Source: Kitasatospora humi
GTDB lineage: Bacteria; Actinomycetota; Actinomycetes; Streptomycetales; Streptomycetaceae
NCBI RefSeq assembly: GCF_020907985.1
Contig: NZ_JAJJPA010000039.1
Location: 1 to 64,000, forward strand
DNA length: 64,000 bases
Direction of reading: 5' to 3'
Shown piece by piece: positions 50,576-60,000 of the stretch. The notes under the pieces are model-generated. The model made no database searches. It had not been told where the DNA came from and saw nothing but the letters and a program-made list of their open reading frames with translations. Positions within the stretch are counted from its first letter, which is position 1, and the number at the start of each line of letters is the position of its first letter. Made by a program: the position numbers and the translations under genes.

Positions 50576-51549
50576 CCGGCGACCTCCTGCTGCTCCTCGG
50601 CGGCGGGGGCCTCGGTGAGGTGACCGGTCAGCGAGAGGAAGACGTCGTCGAGGGTCGGGCGGCGCAGGCCGATGTCGTCGATCTCGACGTCGCGGGCGTC
50701 CAGGTCGCGGATCACGTCGGCGAGCACCTTGGCGCCGCCGGTGACCGGGATGGTGATCCTGCGGGTGTTGGACTCCACGCTCGGCCCGCCCACCGCGTAA
50801 CGCGTCAGCGCCTCGACGGCGGCGCCGATCCGGTCCCGCTCGTGCACCACCACCTCGACCCGCTCGCCGCCGATCTGCGCCTTCAGCTGGTCGGCGGTGC
50901 CGCGTGCGATCACCCGGCCGTGGTCCACCACCGCGATGTCGTTGGCCAGCCGGTCGGCCTCCTCCAGGTACTGGGTGGTGAGCAGCAGCGTGGTGCCCTG
51001 GGCGACCAGGGTCTCGATGACCTCCCAGAGCGCCATCCGGTTGCGCGGGTCCAGGCCGGTGGTCGGTTCGTCCAGGAACATCACCGGCGGGCGGACCACC
51101 AGCGCGGCGGCCAGGTCGAGGCGGCGCCGCATGCCGCCGGAGTAGGTCTTGGCGGTGCGGTCGCCGGCGTCCGCGAGGTTGAACCACTCCAGCAGCTCGT
51201 CGGCCCTGGCGCGGGCGTCCCGGGCGCTCATCTGGTAGAGCTCGCCGACCATCCGCAGGTTCTCGCGGCCCGTCAGGTACTCGTCCACGGCGGCGTACTG
51301 GCCGGACAGGCCGATCCGGCTGCGGACCACTCCGGGCTGCTTGAGCACGTCCACCCCGGCCACCGTGGCGCGGCCCGAGTCGGGCCGCAGCAGTGTGGTG
51401 AGCACGCGGACGGCGGTGGTCTTGCCCGCCCCGTTCGGGCCCAGCAGGCCCAGCACCGTCCCCTCCGGGACGTCCAGGCTCACCCCGTCCAGTGCGCGTA
51501 CGTCACCGAAGGTCTTCACCAGATCCTCGGCGTGGATGGCCGACACCAT
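50572..51549 (-). CDS. ABC transporter ATP-binding protein, DrrA-like
   Basis: A 325-residue ATPase with Walker A VLGLLGPNGAGKTTAVRVLT, the signature AKTYSGGMRRRLDLAAALVV and Walker B MFLDEPTTGLDPRNRMALWE. The C-terminal region LRRPTLDDVFLSLTGHLTE is the DrrA type domain. It energises the adjacent DrrB-like permease. A single self-resistance or general export pair; there is no antibiotic cluster nearby. Confidence 0.94.
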   Translation of the reverse strand: MVSAIHAEDLVKTFGDVRALDGVSLDVPEGTVLGLLGPNGAGKTTAVRVLTTLLRPDSGRATVAGVDVLKQPGVVRSRIGLSGQYAAVDEYLTGRENLRMVGELYQMSARDARARADELLEWFNLADAGDRTAKTYSGGMRRRLDLAAALVVRPPVMFLDEPTTGLDPRNRMALWEVIETLVAQGTTLLLTTQYLEEADRLANDIAVVDHGRVIARGTADQLKAQIGGERVEVVVHERDRIGAAVEALTRYAVGGPSVESNTRRITIPVTGGAKVLADVIRDLDARDVEIDDIGLRRPTLDDVFLSLTGHLTEAPAAEEQQEVAG

Positions 51550-51639
51550 GAGCCCCGCCTCATCTTTCGCCAGTGGTCGCCTTCCGACCGAACCTAGCGC
51601 GACGCGGCGGCCCCCGCAGTGCTCAACTCGCCGACCGGC

Positions 51640-51666
51640 GGGCGCCCTGGTGGGACCAGGGCGCCC
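51640..51666 (-). terminator. Hairpin terminator of the cystathionine gamma-synthase gene
   Basis: GGGCGCCCTGGT and ACCAGGGCGCCC pair perfectly around a 3-base loop, 11 bases beyond the stop codon of the gene. Confidence 0.75.
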
Positions 51667-51677
51667 GGGGCGGGCGG

Positions 51678-52832
51678 TCAGTCCAGTGCCTGCGCCAGGT
51701 CGGCGACCAGGTCGTCGGCGGACTCGATGCCCACCGAGACCCGCACCAGGTCGGCCGGCACCTCCAGCAGCGAGCCGGCCACCGAGGCGTGGGTCATCCG
51801 GCCCGGGTGCTCGATCAGCGACTCCACGCCGCCCAGCGACTCACCCAGGGTGAACAGCTTGGCCCGGTTGCACACCTCGACCGCGGCCTGCTCGCCGCCC
51901 TCGACGCGGAACGAGACCATGCCGCCGAAGGCCTTCATCTGCTTGGCGGCCACCTCGTGGTTGGGGTGGTCGGCCAGGCCCGGGTAGTAGATCTTGGTGA
52001 CCTTGGGGTGGCGGCGCAGCAGCGCCACGATCTGCTCGGCGTTGGCGCTGTGGCGGTCCATCCGCACCCCCAGCGTCTTGATGCCGCGCAGCACCAGCCA
52101 GGAGTCGAAGGGGCCGGCCACCGCGCCCATGGCGTTCTGGTGGTAGGCCAGGTCCTCACCGAGCCTGGCGTCCGCCGCGATCAGGGCGCCGCCGACCACG
52201 TCGGAGTGGCCGCCCATGTACTTGGTGGTCGAGTGCACCACCACGTCGGCGCCGAGCGCCAGCGGCTGCTGCAGGTAGGGGCTGGCGAAGGTGTTGTCGA
52301 CCACCAGCAGCGCGCCGGCGGCGTGCGCGACCTGTGCCACCGCGGCGATGTCGGTGATGCCCAGCAGCGGGTTGGACGGGGTCTCCACCCAGACCGCCTT
52401 GGTGTTGGGCTTGATCGCCTCGCGCACCCGCTCGGGGTGCTGGGTGTCGGCCACGTCGAAGCTGACGCCCCAGCGGGTGAGCACCTTGTCGAACAGCCGG
52501 AAGGTGCCGCCGTAGGCGTCGTTGGGGATCACGATGTGGTCGCCCGGCTTGAGGATGGTGCGCAGCAGGGTGTCCTCCGCGGCCAGCCCGGAGGCGAAGG
52601 CCAGCCCGCGCTGCCCGCCCTCCAGCGCGGCCAGGCACTCCTCCAGCGCGCTGCGGGTCGGGTTCGCCGACCGGCTGTACTCGTAGCCGCCGCGCAGGCC
52701 GCCGACACCGTCCTGCTTGTAGGTGGACACCTGGTAGATCGGAGGGACGACCGCGCCGGTAACGGGGTCGGCTTCCTGACCCGCGTGGATGGCGATGGTC
52801 TCGAAGCCCTGAGGGTGCTGGTGATCGGTCAT
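51678..52832 (-). CDS. metB: Cystathionine gamma-synthase
   Basis: A 384-residue Cys/Met PLP enzyme. The PLP Lys is in VVVHSTTKYMGGHSDVVGGA (about residue 203); other motifs are YEYSRSANPTRSALEECLAA, GGTFRLFDKVLTRWGVSFD, WVETPSNPLLGITDIAAVA and SLGGVESLIEHPGRMTHASV. It makes cystathionine from an O-acylhomoserine and cysteine in methionine synthesis; cystathionine gamma-lyase activity is possible, as the two are difficult to separate by sequence. No ribosome site precedes the ATG. TACGCT sits 7 bases upstream, consistent with a leaderless message. Confidence 0.93.
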   Translation of the reverse strand: MTDHQHPQGFETIAIHAGQEADPVTGAVVPPIYQVSTYKQDGVGGLRGGYEYSRSANPTRSALEECLAALEGGQRGLAFASGLAAEDTLLRTILKPGDHIVIPNDAYGGTFRLFDKVLTRWGVSFDVADTQHPERVREAIKPNTKAVWVETPSNPLLGITDIAAVAQVAHAAGALLVVDNTFASPYLQQPLALGADVVVHSTTKYMGGHSDVVGGALIAADARLGEDLAYHQNAMGAVAGPFDSWLVLRGIKTLGVRMDRHSANAEQIVALLRRHPKVTKIYYPGLADHPNHEVAAKQMKAFGGMVSFRVEGGEQAAVEVCNRAKLFTLGESLGGVESLIEHPGRMTHASVAGSLLEVPADLVRVSVGIESADDLVADLAQALD

Positions 52833-52994
52833 AGGCCGAGCGTAGTGGAATCCCCGGCTCACCCCACCTCGAGCGGACGGGCCGTTGGCCGCCCGCGGCA
52901 CCGCGTCCCCGCGGCCGAATCCGGGACGGAGCTCTTGATCTTGGAATGCCGCGGTGCTTGGGTGTGGTCTGGGCTCAGCACGGGGGCGGCCGGG

Positions 52995-54403
52995 ATGAAG
53001 CGCGGGCGGGCGGTCGAGGACCGTCGCGGGACCGAGGGGTGCGGCAGAGCGGAGACGCGGGCGGCCCGGGTTTGCCGGTTCACCGCGGTGACGCTGCTGG
53101 TGCTGGCCGCGGCGCGGGTCTGGTCGCACTTCAGCGCGCCCCGACCGGCCTGGCTCGCCATCGCCCTGTTCGCCGGCGCGGCCGCCGCCGGGGTCGGCTG
53201 GCGCTTCGCGCTCCGGCCGGCGGCACAGCCCCGGCCGGCCCCACCGGTTCAGGCCGTCCCCCTGCCGCCCGGCCGCCTGCCGCTGCCGCCCGGACAGGCC
53301 GGCTGGCGGCATCGCACCTACACGGCAACCATGGTCGCCATCGCCCTGATGCTGCTGGCCGGCCTGCCGCAAGGCGCGGCGGCGCACCGCGTCAACGCCC
53401 TCCAGCGGGCCGGGGCCACGGTCGACAAGGGGTCGATCGCCCAGGTGCTGGCCCTGCACACCAGCTCGTCCACCAACAAGAACGGCGCGGTGTCCTACTC
53501 GTACACGGCCGATCTCCTGCTGGACGTGCCGACGGCCGCGGCGGCCGCGAGCAGGTCCGGGTGCCCGACGCGACGCCGAGCGACCGTCCGCAGCCGGGCC
53601 GCACGATCACGGTGCTGCACGCGCCGGGCCACCCGGAGCTGGGCGGGCTGGCGAGCGGTTCGCGGTGTCTGGCCTGCCTCGTGCCCGGGCCGTTCCAACC
53701 GCCCGCCGGCGTGGGCGGGTCCGTCCTCGGCCTGTACGGGCTCCTCGGACTCTTCTGGATCGCCAGCACCCTCGCCGAGCGGAACCGGGCCAAGGCCAGG
53801 GTCGTGCGCAAGGACTGCGCCAACGGGCGGATACTCGCCGCGCGGGTCGACCGGCTCACCGCCGTCCGCGAGGACGTGACCGGCCCGGGCCTCAAGCCCG
53901 GGAAGGCGCAGACCACGACCAACCGCTGGTTGGAGGCCCGGATCGGAGGTCGAGCGGTACGCCTCCACCGCGCGGACCCGATGTCCGACCCGTTCCTCGC
54001 CGCACAGCTGGACGGCCACGCCGGATGGCTGCTGATGGCCACCCGGTGGAAGTTCATCAAGGGCGCCCAGCCGGTCGCCTTCGTGGCGGACGAGGGCACC
54101 GTCATCTGGGCGGAGTGCTACGACGTGGGGCAGCTGCCGCCCCAGGACACCGACCCGAACCGCCGGGTGCGCCTGGCCCCCCGGGTGGTCCACCCCAACC
54201 CGGCCATGGACATCGCGGTGCCCGCGCTGCTCGCGCTCCTCGCGCTGGTGTCCGTGCCGGCCCTGCTCAGCCCCGACGCGCCGTTCGCGCACCCCTTCCT
54301 GCTCGGCGTTCCACTGCTCGGCGGCGCGCTGGCGGCCCAGTGCTGGGGCTGGTCGCGCCGGGTCGACAAACTGCCGGCCTCGGTGCGTCGGCGCGACGCC
54401 TGA
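52995..54403 (+). pseudogene. Frameshifted membrane protein gene (DUF3592-like)
   Basis: Two adjacent plus-strand frames together encode one membrane protein. From ATG 52995 the first frame gives helices (FTAVTLLVLAAARVWSHFSA, WLAIALFAGAAAAGVGWRFA and TYTATMVAIALMLLAGLPQG) and a DUF3592-like start (YSYTADLLLDVPTA). At about 53535-53550 coding passes to the next frame (REQVRVPDATPSDRPQPGRT, ITVLHAPGHPELGG, then SVLGLYGLLGLFWIASTLAE and a C-terminal AVPALLALLALVSVPALL helix), which continues to 54403. The switch lies in a GGCCGCGGCGGCCGC run prone to one-base indels. Either a real frameshift or a sequence error. Confidence 0.65.
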
Positions 54404-54429
54404 GGTCACCGAACCGGAGTCGGACGGGC

Positions 54430-54924
54430 TCAGGCCCGGCGGACCTCGTGCTGGAAGCAGCCGTGGCCGACGGCGCGGACGTGGACCACGGCGACCTCGG
54501 GGTCGCTGAACATCGCGGTGAGGACTTCGTGCGCGAGCTCGGCGCCCGGCTCGACGAGGACACCGCGCAGGATGTGGCCGTTGCGGTCGTAGGCGCGGAA
54601 GACCCGGTCGCCCTGGTGCATGGCGGCCGGATAAGCGGTGTCCGCGGGGCCGAAGCAGTCCGCGGGGCAGGCGTGCACGAAGACCGGACCGACCTCGTCG
54701 TAGGGGCCGGGGTGGGCGCCGGTCTCGTCGGCCCAGCGGCGCAGCGGGGCGTAGGAGAGCAGCAGCAGTTCGGCCCCCGGTTCGGCGCGGCGCAGGCAAC
54801 AGCGCAGCGGGCTGCCGCCCTCGGCGTCGTGCACCTTCACCGGCACGTTGTCGGCGTCGTCGACGCGCCGCAGTTCGGCCAGCACGACCGGGGCGATGGG
54901 GAGTACGGCGTATCCAGTGGTCAT
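54430..54924 (-). CDS. DUF1203 family protein
   Basis: A 164-residue protein with the DUF1203 pattern: VPVKVHDAEGGSPLRCCLRR, then ELLLLSYAPLRRWADETGAH, GPVFVHACPADCFGPADTAY and AAMHQGDRVFRAYDRNGHIL. Function of the family is unknown; many members bind metals or act in stress. ATG at 54924, weak ribosome site. Convergent with the frameshifted gene, 26 bases apart. Confidence 0.85.
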   Translation of the reverse strand: MTTGYAVLPIAPVVLAELRRVDDADNVPVKVHDAEGGSPLRCCLRRAEPGAELLLLSYAPLRRWADETGAHPGPYDEVGPVFVHACPADCFGPADTAYPAAMHQGDRVFRAYDRNGHILRGVLVEPGAELAHEVLTAMFSDPEVAVVHVRAVGHGCFQHEVRRA

Positions 54925-55067
54925 GCCGCCAGCCTGCCTGGCCGCCGGGCCGAGCACCGGCGGGATTCGGTCGCGGCGTTCCGCGCGGGCCGGGGAGGCG
55001 GGGCCCGGAAGAACGGCCGCCCGCACGGCGAACCGTGCGGGCGGTACGGGGAAGCCGGCAGCCGGTG

Positions 55068-55397
55068 CTACTCGGTCTCGAACTCGTAGGCGTCGTCCTC
55101 GGGGTCGAACGCGGTCTGCGCGGACTCCCAGGTGGCCTGGGTGAGCTCGACGCCCGGCACCTCGCCGAGCAGCGCCACCGGGTCGATGAAGTGCGCGAGC
55201 GAGCCGGTCGGGTCGAGCTCGATCGCCTCCACGGACTGGGCGCGCTCGTCGTCGTCCAGGTACTCGTCGGCCTCGACCTGGGCCAGGGCGGCGGCCTTCA
55301 GGGCGTCCTCGTCGGTGATCTCGGCGATCAGCTCGATGCTGAGCCGGACGTAGCGGGGGGCGCCGGATTCCTGGGCGCCGGTGTCGGTGCTGGTCAT
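55068..55397 (-). CDS. Acidic hypothetical protein
   Basis: A 109-residue, very acidic protein (VRLSIELIAEITDEDALKAA, then VEADEYLDDDERAQSVEAIE and FIDPVALLGEVPGVELTQAT). No membrane segments, no cysteines. Conserved-looking in streptomycetes but without named family. Start ATG has no strong ribosome site. A 425-base gap separates it from the cystathionine beta-synthase stop. Confidence 0.65.
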   Translation of the reverse strand: MTSTDTGAQESGAPRYVRLSIELIAEITDEDALKAAALAQVEADEYLDDDERAQSVEAIELDPTGSLAHFIDPVALLGEVPGVELTQATWESAQTAFDPEDDAYEFETE

Positions 55398-55821
55398 GGG
55401 CCGAGCCTAGGCGAGAGGGGCGCTCAGCGGCGAAACGGCGAAACGGCGAAACGGCGAAACGGCGAAACGGCGAGGGCCGACCCCGTGGCGACGGGGCCGG
55501 CCCTGCCGGTGCTCCGGTTCACTCCCCCACCCGGGAGCCGCGGAGCCGCGCCCGAACGGCGCGAGGTGTCGCGGGAGCCGCCGCTCCCTGGTGGTCGACC
55601 GAGGACCGGACCAGGGACGGGACGACGACGAGCCCCCACGCGGGGCGCCTCCGGTTCCCGGCCGGAGGGCGACACAGTGCACCGGGCCAGGTCCGGTCAG
55701 TGTGTCCTGGCGGTCGCCGCGCCCGGAGAGCCGCTCCCGGCGGCCACCGCCAGCCACACCTCCACTCTGCCCGACCGTTGTTAACCCTGTGCTGCGGTCA
55801 CGTGACGTGCGGGTACCGCGA
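55398..55821. other. 424-base gap with a short tandem repeat and no gene
   Basis: Besides the CGGCGAAA repeat (55428-55473) the segment has a few weak dyads (for example GAGCCGCGGAGCCGCGC). No frame with ribosome site and coding bias was found. It should include the promoter of the acidic protein gene. Confidence 0.5.
55428..55473 (+). repeat. Octamer tandem repeat (CGGCGAAA)n
   Basis: Five exact tandem copies of CGGCGAAA followed by a partial sixth copy (CGGCGA). It lies 31 bases upstream of the acidic protein's start, in its likely promoter. The unit length (8) is not a multiple of three and it is non-coding. Copy number could vary between strains. Confidence 0.85.
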
Positions 55822-57222
55822 TCAGTGCCCGGCGCGGCCGGCCATGTAGGCCAGCAGGTCCTGCCGGGTCACGATGCCCTGCGGCTTGCCGTCGATCAGC
55901 ACCACCGCGGCGTCGTTCTGCTCCAGCACGCTCATCAGACCGGTCACCGACTCGCCCGAGCCGACCACCGGCAGCGGCCGCGACATGTGCTTCTCCAGCG
56001 GGTCGCCCAGCTGCGCGCCACCGCTGAACAGCGCCGCCAGCAGGTCGCGCTCGGCCACCGAGCCGATCACCTCGCCGGCCATGATGTCCGGGTGCCCGGC
56101 CCCCGGCGAGACCACCGGCATCTGCGAGACGCCGAAGTCGCGCAGCACCTGGACCGCCTCGCCGACCGTCTCGCTCGGGTGCATGTGGACGAACTGCGGG
56201 ATGCCCTCGTGCTCGATGGCGTCCTTGCGGGCCAGCACCTCGCCGATGGTCGCCTCGTCCTCGGCGGTGGGCAGGAACCCGTAGTCGGCCATCCAGTCGT
56301 CGTTGAAGATCTTCGACAGGTAGCCGCGGCCGCCGTCCGGCAGCAGCACCACGACCACGTCGTCCGGGCCGAGCCGGCGCGCCACCTCCAGTGCGGCCAC
56401 CACGGCCATCCCGCAGGAGCCGCCGACCAGCAGGCCCTCCTCCTTGGCGAGGCGGCGGGTCATCTGGAACGAGTCCTTGTCCGAGACGGCCACGATCTCG
56501 TCGGCCACCGTGCGGTCGTAGGCGGTCGGCCAGAAGTCCTCACCGACGCCCTCGACCAGGTACGGCCGGCCGGTGCCGCCGGAGTAGACCGAGCCCTCCG
56601 GGTCGGCGCCGATGACCTGCACCTTGCCGCCGGAGGCGTCCTTCAGGTAGCGGCCGGTGCCGGAGATGGTGCCGCCGGTGCCGACGCCGGCGACGAAGTG
56701 GGTGATCTTGCCCGCGGTCTGCTCCCACAGCTCCGGGCCGGTGGAGTGGTAGTGCGAGGCCGGGTTCTCCGGGTTGGAGTACTGGTCCGGCTTCCAGGCG
56801 TTCGGGGTCTCGCGGACCAGGCGGTCGGAGACGTTGTAGTAGGAGTCCGGGTGCTCGGGGGCCACCGCGGTCGGGCAGACCACGACCTCGGCGCCGTACG
56901 CCCGGAGCGTGTTGATCTTGTCCGTGGAGACCTTGTCCGGGCAGACGAAGATGCACTTGTAGCCCTTCTGCTGGGCCACAATCGCCAGGCCGACACCGGT
57001 GTTGCCACTGGTCGGCTCGACGATGGTGCCGCCGGGCTTGAGGGCGCCGGACGCCTCCGCCGCCTCGATCATGCGCAGGGCGATGCGGTCCTTGACCGAG
57101 CCACCGGGGTTGAAGTACTCGACCTTGGCGAGCACGGTGGCGGAGATGCCCTCGGTCACCTTGTTGAGCTTCACCAAGGGGGTGTCGCCGACCAGCTCGA
57201 TGATCGAATTGTGGTACTGCAC
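55822..57222 (-). CDS. cbs: Cystathionine beta-synthase with CBS domain pair
   Basis: A 466-residue enzyme. The PLP domain (about 1-320) has NPGGSVKDRIALRMIEAAEA with the PLP Lys, PTSGNTGVGLAIVAQQKGYK, GVGTGGTISGTGRYLKDASG and GGSCGMAVVAALEVA. The C-terminal pair of CBS domains (about 340-460) is seen in IPQFVHMHPSETVGEAVQVL, VSQMPVVSPGAG and AAVVLIDGKPQGIVTRQDLL. It condenses homocysteine (or O-acetylserine) and serine to cystathionine in reverse transsulfuration. The GTG at 57222 has GGGAGGA 6 bases upstream. Confidence 0.95.
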   Translation of the reverse strand: MQYHNSIIELVGDTPLVKLNKVTEGISATVLAKVEYFNPGGSVKDRIALRMIEAAEASGALKPGGTIVEPTSGNTGVGLAIVAQQKGYKCIFVCPDKVSTDKINTLRAYGAEVVVCPTAVAPEHPDSYYNVSDRLVRETPNAWKPDQYSNPENPASHYHSTGPELWEQTAGKITHFVAGVGTGGTISGTGRYLKDASGGKVQVIGADPEGSVYSGGTGRPYLVEGVGEDFWPTAYDRTVADEIVAVSDKDSFQMTRRLAKEEGLLVGGSCGMAVVAALEVARRLGPDDVVVVLLPDGGRGYLSKIFNDDWMADYGFLPTAEDEATIGEVLARKDAIEHEGIPQFVHMHPSETVGEAVQVLRDFGVSQMPVVSPGAGHPDIMAGEVIGSVAERDLLAALFSGGAQLGDPLEKHMSRPLPVVGSGESVTGLMSVLEQNDAAVVLIDGKPQGIVTRQDLLAYMAGRAGH

Positions 57223-57387
57223 GGGGGTCCTCCCGGTCTCATGCCCTGACGTTTTCCTTCGGTGTCCCAAGCCTATGGCTCCGGATGGCTCACCAGATCC
57301 GATAGCGCCACGTCGTCCGGGGGTATGGACGCAGCAAGGAATGCGTCCGGCGCACCGCCGGACCGGTCGATGCCAAGGGGGTCGCGG

Positions 57388-58449
57388 ATGCCAGGCTCGC
57401 AGCACTCACGGGCCAGGGTGGCGCGCCGGATCGCCACCGCTGCGGCGTACGGCGGTGGCGGCCTGGGGCTGCTCGGGGTGGGCCTGGCCGGGGTGCTGAT
57501 CACCGAGGGCCGGCTGGCGATGAGGGCGGTCGGGGTGCTGGAGGGCGATCCGCCGAAGGCCGACGGGCTCTACGGGGACGGCTTCGTCGATCCGGCCGAG
57601 GACGACCGCAAGCCGCTGGTGATGGCGTTCCTGGGCGACTCCACGGCGGTCGGCCTCGGGGTGCGGCGCGGCCGGGAGACCCCGGGGTCGCTGCTCGCGG
57701 CCGGCGTCGCCTCGGTCGCCGAGCGCCGGGTCAGGCTGGTCAACGTGGCGGTCTCCGGCGCCCGCTCCGACGACCTGGCGCGCCAGGTGCGGCAGGCGCT
57801 CACGGCCCGGCCGGACGTCGCCGTGATCATGATCGGGGCCAATGACGTGCGGCGCCGCACCCCGCCGGCCCACGCGGTGCGGCTGCTCGGCGAGGCGGTG
57901 CGCGACCTGCGCGCCTTCGGCTGCGAGGTGGTGGTGGGCACCTGCCCGGATCTGGGCACCATCAAGCCGGTGCGGCCGCCGCTGCGCTGGCTGGCCCGGC
58001 GGGTCAGCCGGCAGCTGGCTGCCGCGCAGACCATCGCGGTGGTGGAGGCCGGCGGGCGGACGGTGTCGCTGGGTTCGCTGCTCGGGCCCGAGTTCGCCGC
58101 CCGGCCGGAGCTGTTCGCCTCCGACCGCTTCCACCCCTCCGCCCAGGGCTACGCCACGGCCGCGATGGCGGTGCTGCCCTCGGTCTGCGCATCGCTCGAC
58201 CTGTGGCCGCAGGAGATGACGCCGCCGGAGCCGGGCAGCCGGGAGGCGCTGCTGCCGATGGCGGTGGCGGCGGCGACCGCTGCCGGGCGGTCCGGTACCG
58301 AGGTGGCCTCCGCCAGCGAGAGTGCGGGCGGGCGGCGCTGGGCACTGGTCAAGCAGCGGCTGCGGTTCGCACTGCCGGCCGGCGGCGGCCCCGACACGTC
58401 GGCCAGCTCACACCCGGAGCCGGATGACGCACGGTCTACTTGGGAGTAA
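57388..58449 (+). CDS. SGNH/GDSL-family hydrolase with an N-terminal membrane anchor
   Basis: A 353-residue protein with a probable N-terminal membrane/signal anchor (AAAYGGGGLGLLGVGLAGVL) and an SGNH hydrolase domain of about 75-270. Catalytic blocks are VMAFLGDSTAVGLGVRRG (Ser), AVSGARSDDLARQVRQ, IMIGANDVRRRTPPAHAV and FASDRFHPSAQGYATAAMA (Asp-His). The last 90 residues are Ala/Glu/Ser-rich. It likely acts as an esterase on the outside of the cell; substrate unknown. AAGGGGG 6 bases before the ATG. Confidence 0.88.
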   Translation: MPGSQHSRARVARRIATAAAYGGGGLGLLGVGLAGVLITEGRLAMRAVGVLEGDPPKADGLYGDGFVDPAEDDRKPLVMAFLGDSTAVGLGVRRGRETPGSLLAAGVASVAERRVRLVNVAVSGARSDDLARQVRQALTARPDVAVIMIGANDVRRRTPPAHAVRLLGEAVRDLRAFGCEVVVGTCPDLGTIKPVRPPLRWLARRVSRQLAAAQTIAVVEAGGRTVSLGSLLGPEFAARPELFASDRFHPSAQGYATAAMAVLPSVCASLDLWPQEMTPPEPGSREALLPMAVAAATAAGRSGTEVASASESAGGRRWALVKQRLRFALPAGGGPDTSASSHPEPDDARSTWE

Positions 58450-58512
58450 CTTTCCTCCCCGTAACATCCGGACACGTCCGCCGGCAGCCGGACACGCCTT
58501 GAGGAGCCCGCC

Positions 58513-59739
58513 ATGCCCGAAGCCGTCATCGTCAGCGCAGCCCGGTCGCCGATCGGCCGCGCCTTCAAGGGCTCGCTGAAGGACATGCGCCCGGACGACC
58601 TGACCGCCGCCATGGTGCAGGCCGCTCTCGCCAAGGTGCCGCAGCTGGACCCGCGCGAGATCGACGACCTGATGCTGGGCTGCGGCCTGCCGGGCGGCGA
58701 GCAGGGCTACAACCTGGCCCGGATCGTCGCGGTGCAGATGGGCATGGACCACCTGCCCGGCACCACCCTCACCCGCTACTGCTCCTCCTCGCTGCAGACC
58801 ACCCGGATGGCACTGCACGCGATCAAGGCGGGCGAGGGCGACGTCTTCGTCTCGGCCGGCGTGGAGACCGTCTCGCGCAGCGTCAAGGGCACCTCGGACG
58901 GGCTGCCGGACACCCAGAACCCGCTCTTCGCCGAGGCGGTGGCCCGCACCGCCAAGCGCGCCGAGGAGGGCACCGGTGACGCGGGCTGGCACGACCCGCG
59001 CGAGGACGGGCTGCTGCCCGACGCCTACATCGCGATGGGCCAGACCGCCGAGAACCTGGCCGCGCTCAAGGGCGTCACCCGGGCCGAGCAGGACGAGTTC
59101 GGCGTCCGCTCGCAGAACCTGGCCGAGGCCGCCATCGAGGCCGGCTTCTGGGAGCGCGAGATCGTCCCGGTGACGCTGCCGGACGGCACCGTGGTCAGCA
59201 AGGACGACGGCCCGCGCGCCGGGGTCACCCTGGAGGGTGTGCAGGGCCTCAAGCCGGTCTTCCGTCCGGACGGCACGGTCACCGCCGGCAACTGCTGCCC
59301 ACTGAACGACGGGGCGGCCGCGCTGGTGATCATGTCCGACACCAAGGCCCGCGAGCTGGGGATCACGCCGCTGGCCCGAGTGGTCTCCACCGGCCTCTCG
59401 GCGCTCTCCCCGGAGATCATGGGCTACGGCCCGGTCGAGGCCTCCCGGCAGGCACTGAAGCGGGCCGGCCTGACCATCGACGACATCGACCTGGTGGAGA
59501 TCAACGAGGCGTTCGCGGCGCAGGTCATCCCGTCCTACCGGGACTTGGGCGTCGACCTCGACAAGCTGAACGTCAACGGCGGCGCGATCGCCGTCGGCCA
59601 CCCGTTCGGCATGACCGGCGCCCGGATCACCACGACGCTGATCAACTCCCTGCAGTGGCACGACAAGCAGTTCGGCCTGGAGACCATGTGCGTCGGTGGC
59701 GGACAGGGCATGGCGATGGTGATCGAGCGACTGAGCTGA
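58513..59739 (+). CDS. Acetyl-CoA C-acyltransferase (thiolase)
   Basis: A 408-residue thiolase. The acyl-enzyme Cys lies in TLTRYCSSSLQTTRMALHAI, the second catalytic site in GGAIAVGHPFGMTGARITTT and the general base Cys in CVGGGQGMAMVIE. The opening AVIVSAARSPIGRAFKGSLK is standard. It cleaves 3-ketoacyl-CoA in beta-oxidation, or condenses acetyl-CoA units. Its last codons are repeated three times in the 3' flank (separate entry). GAGG lies 9 bases before the ATG. Confidence 0.95.
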   Translation: MPEAVIVSAARSPIGRAFKGSLKDMRPDDLTAAMVQAALAKVPQLDPREIDDLMLGCGLPGGEQGYNLARIVAVQMGMDHLPGTTLTRYCSSSLQTTRMALHAIKAGEGDVFVSAGVETVSRSVKGTSDGLPDTQNPLFAEAVARTAKRAEEGTGDAGWHDPREDGLLPDAYIAMGQTAENLAALKGVTRAEQDEFGVRSQNLAEAAIEAGFWEREIVPVTLPDGTVVSKDDGPRAGVTLEGVQGLKPVFRPDGTVTAGNCCPLNDGAAALVIMSDTKARELGITPLARVVSTGLSALSPEIMGYGPVEASRQALKRAGLTIDDIDLVEINEAFAAQVIPSYRDLGVDLDKLNVNGGAIAVGHPFGMTGARITTTLINSLQWHDKQFGLETMCVGGGQGMAMVIERLS

Positions 59740-60000
59740 GACGCAGCGAAGGGTGGGGGTCGCTGAGGAACGAAGCGGCACCCGCCCGCAGCGGAGGAGC
59801 AGCTCACCAAGCGGCCATGACGATCGAGCGACTGAGCTGAGACGCAGCGGAGGAGCAGCTCACCAAGCGGCCGTGGGGACCGAGCGACTGAGCTGAGACG
59901 CAGCGAAGGGTGGGGGTCGCTGAGGAACGAAGCGGCACCCGCCCGCAGCGGAGGAGCAGCTCACCAAGCGGCCATGACGATCGAGCGACTGAGCTGAGAC
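59721..60000 (+). repeat. Tandem copies of the thiolase 3' end
   Basis: The last six codons of the thiolase gene (ATCGAGCGACTGAGCTGA) recur after the stop at about 59822, 59879 (one changed base) and 59979. Between them lie copies of a module with GACGCAGCGAAGGGTGGGGGT, and GCAGCGGAGGAGCAGCTCACCAAGCGGCC; two copies are about 100 bases long and the middle one about 57 bases because the GAAGGGTGGGGG-to-CCCGCCC part is missing. Each copy ends with GCCATGACG or GCCGTGGGG, so a mini-frame of eight codons (ATG ACG ATC GAG...) reappears. Confidence 0.75.

Noticed and set aside
55428..55473. Possible CRISPR array
   Set aside because: The 8-base unit is uninterrupted by spacers and no cas gene is present.
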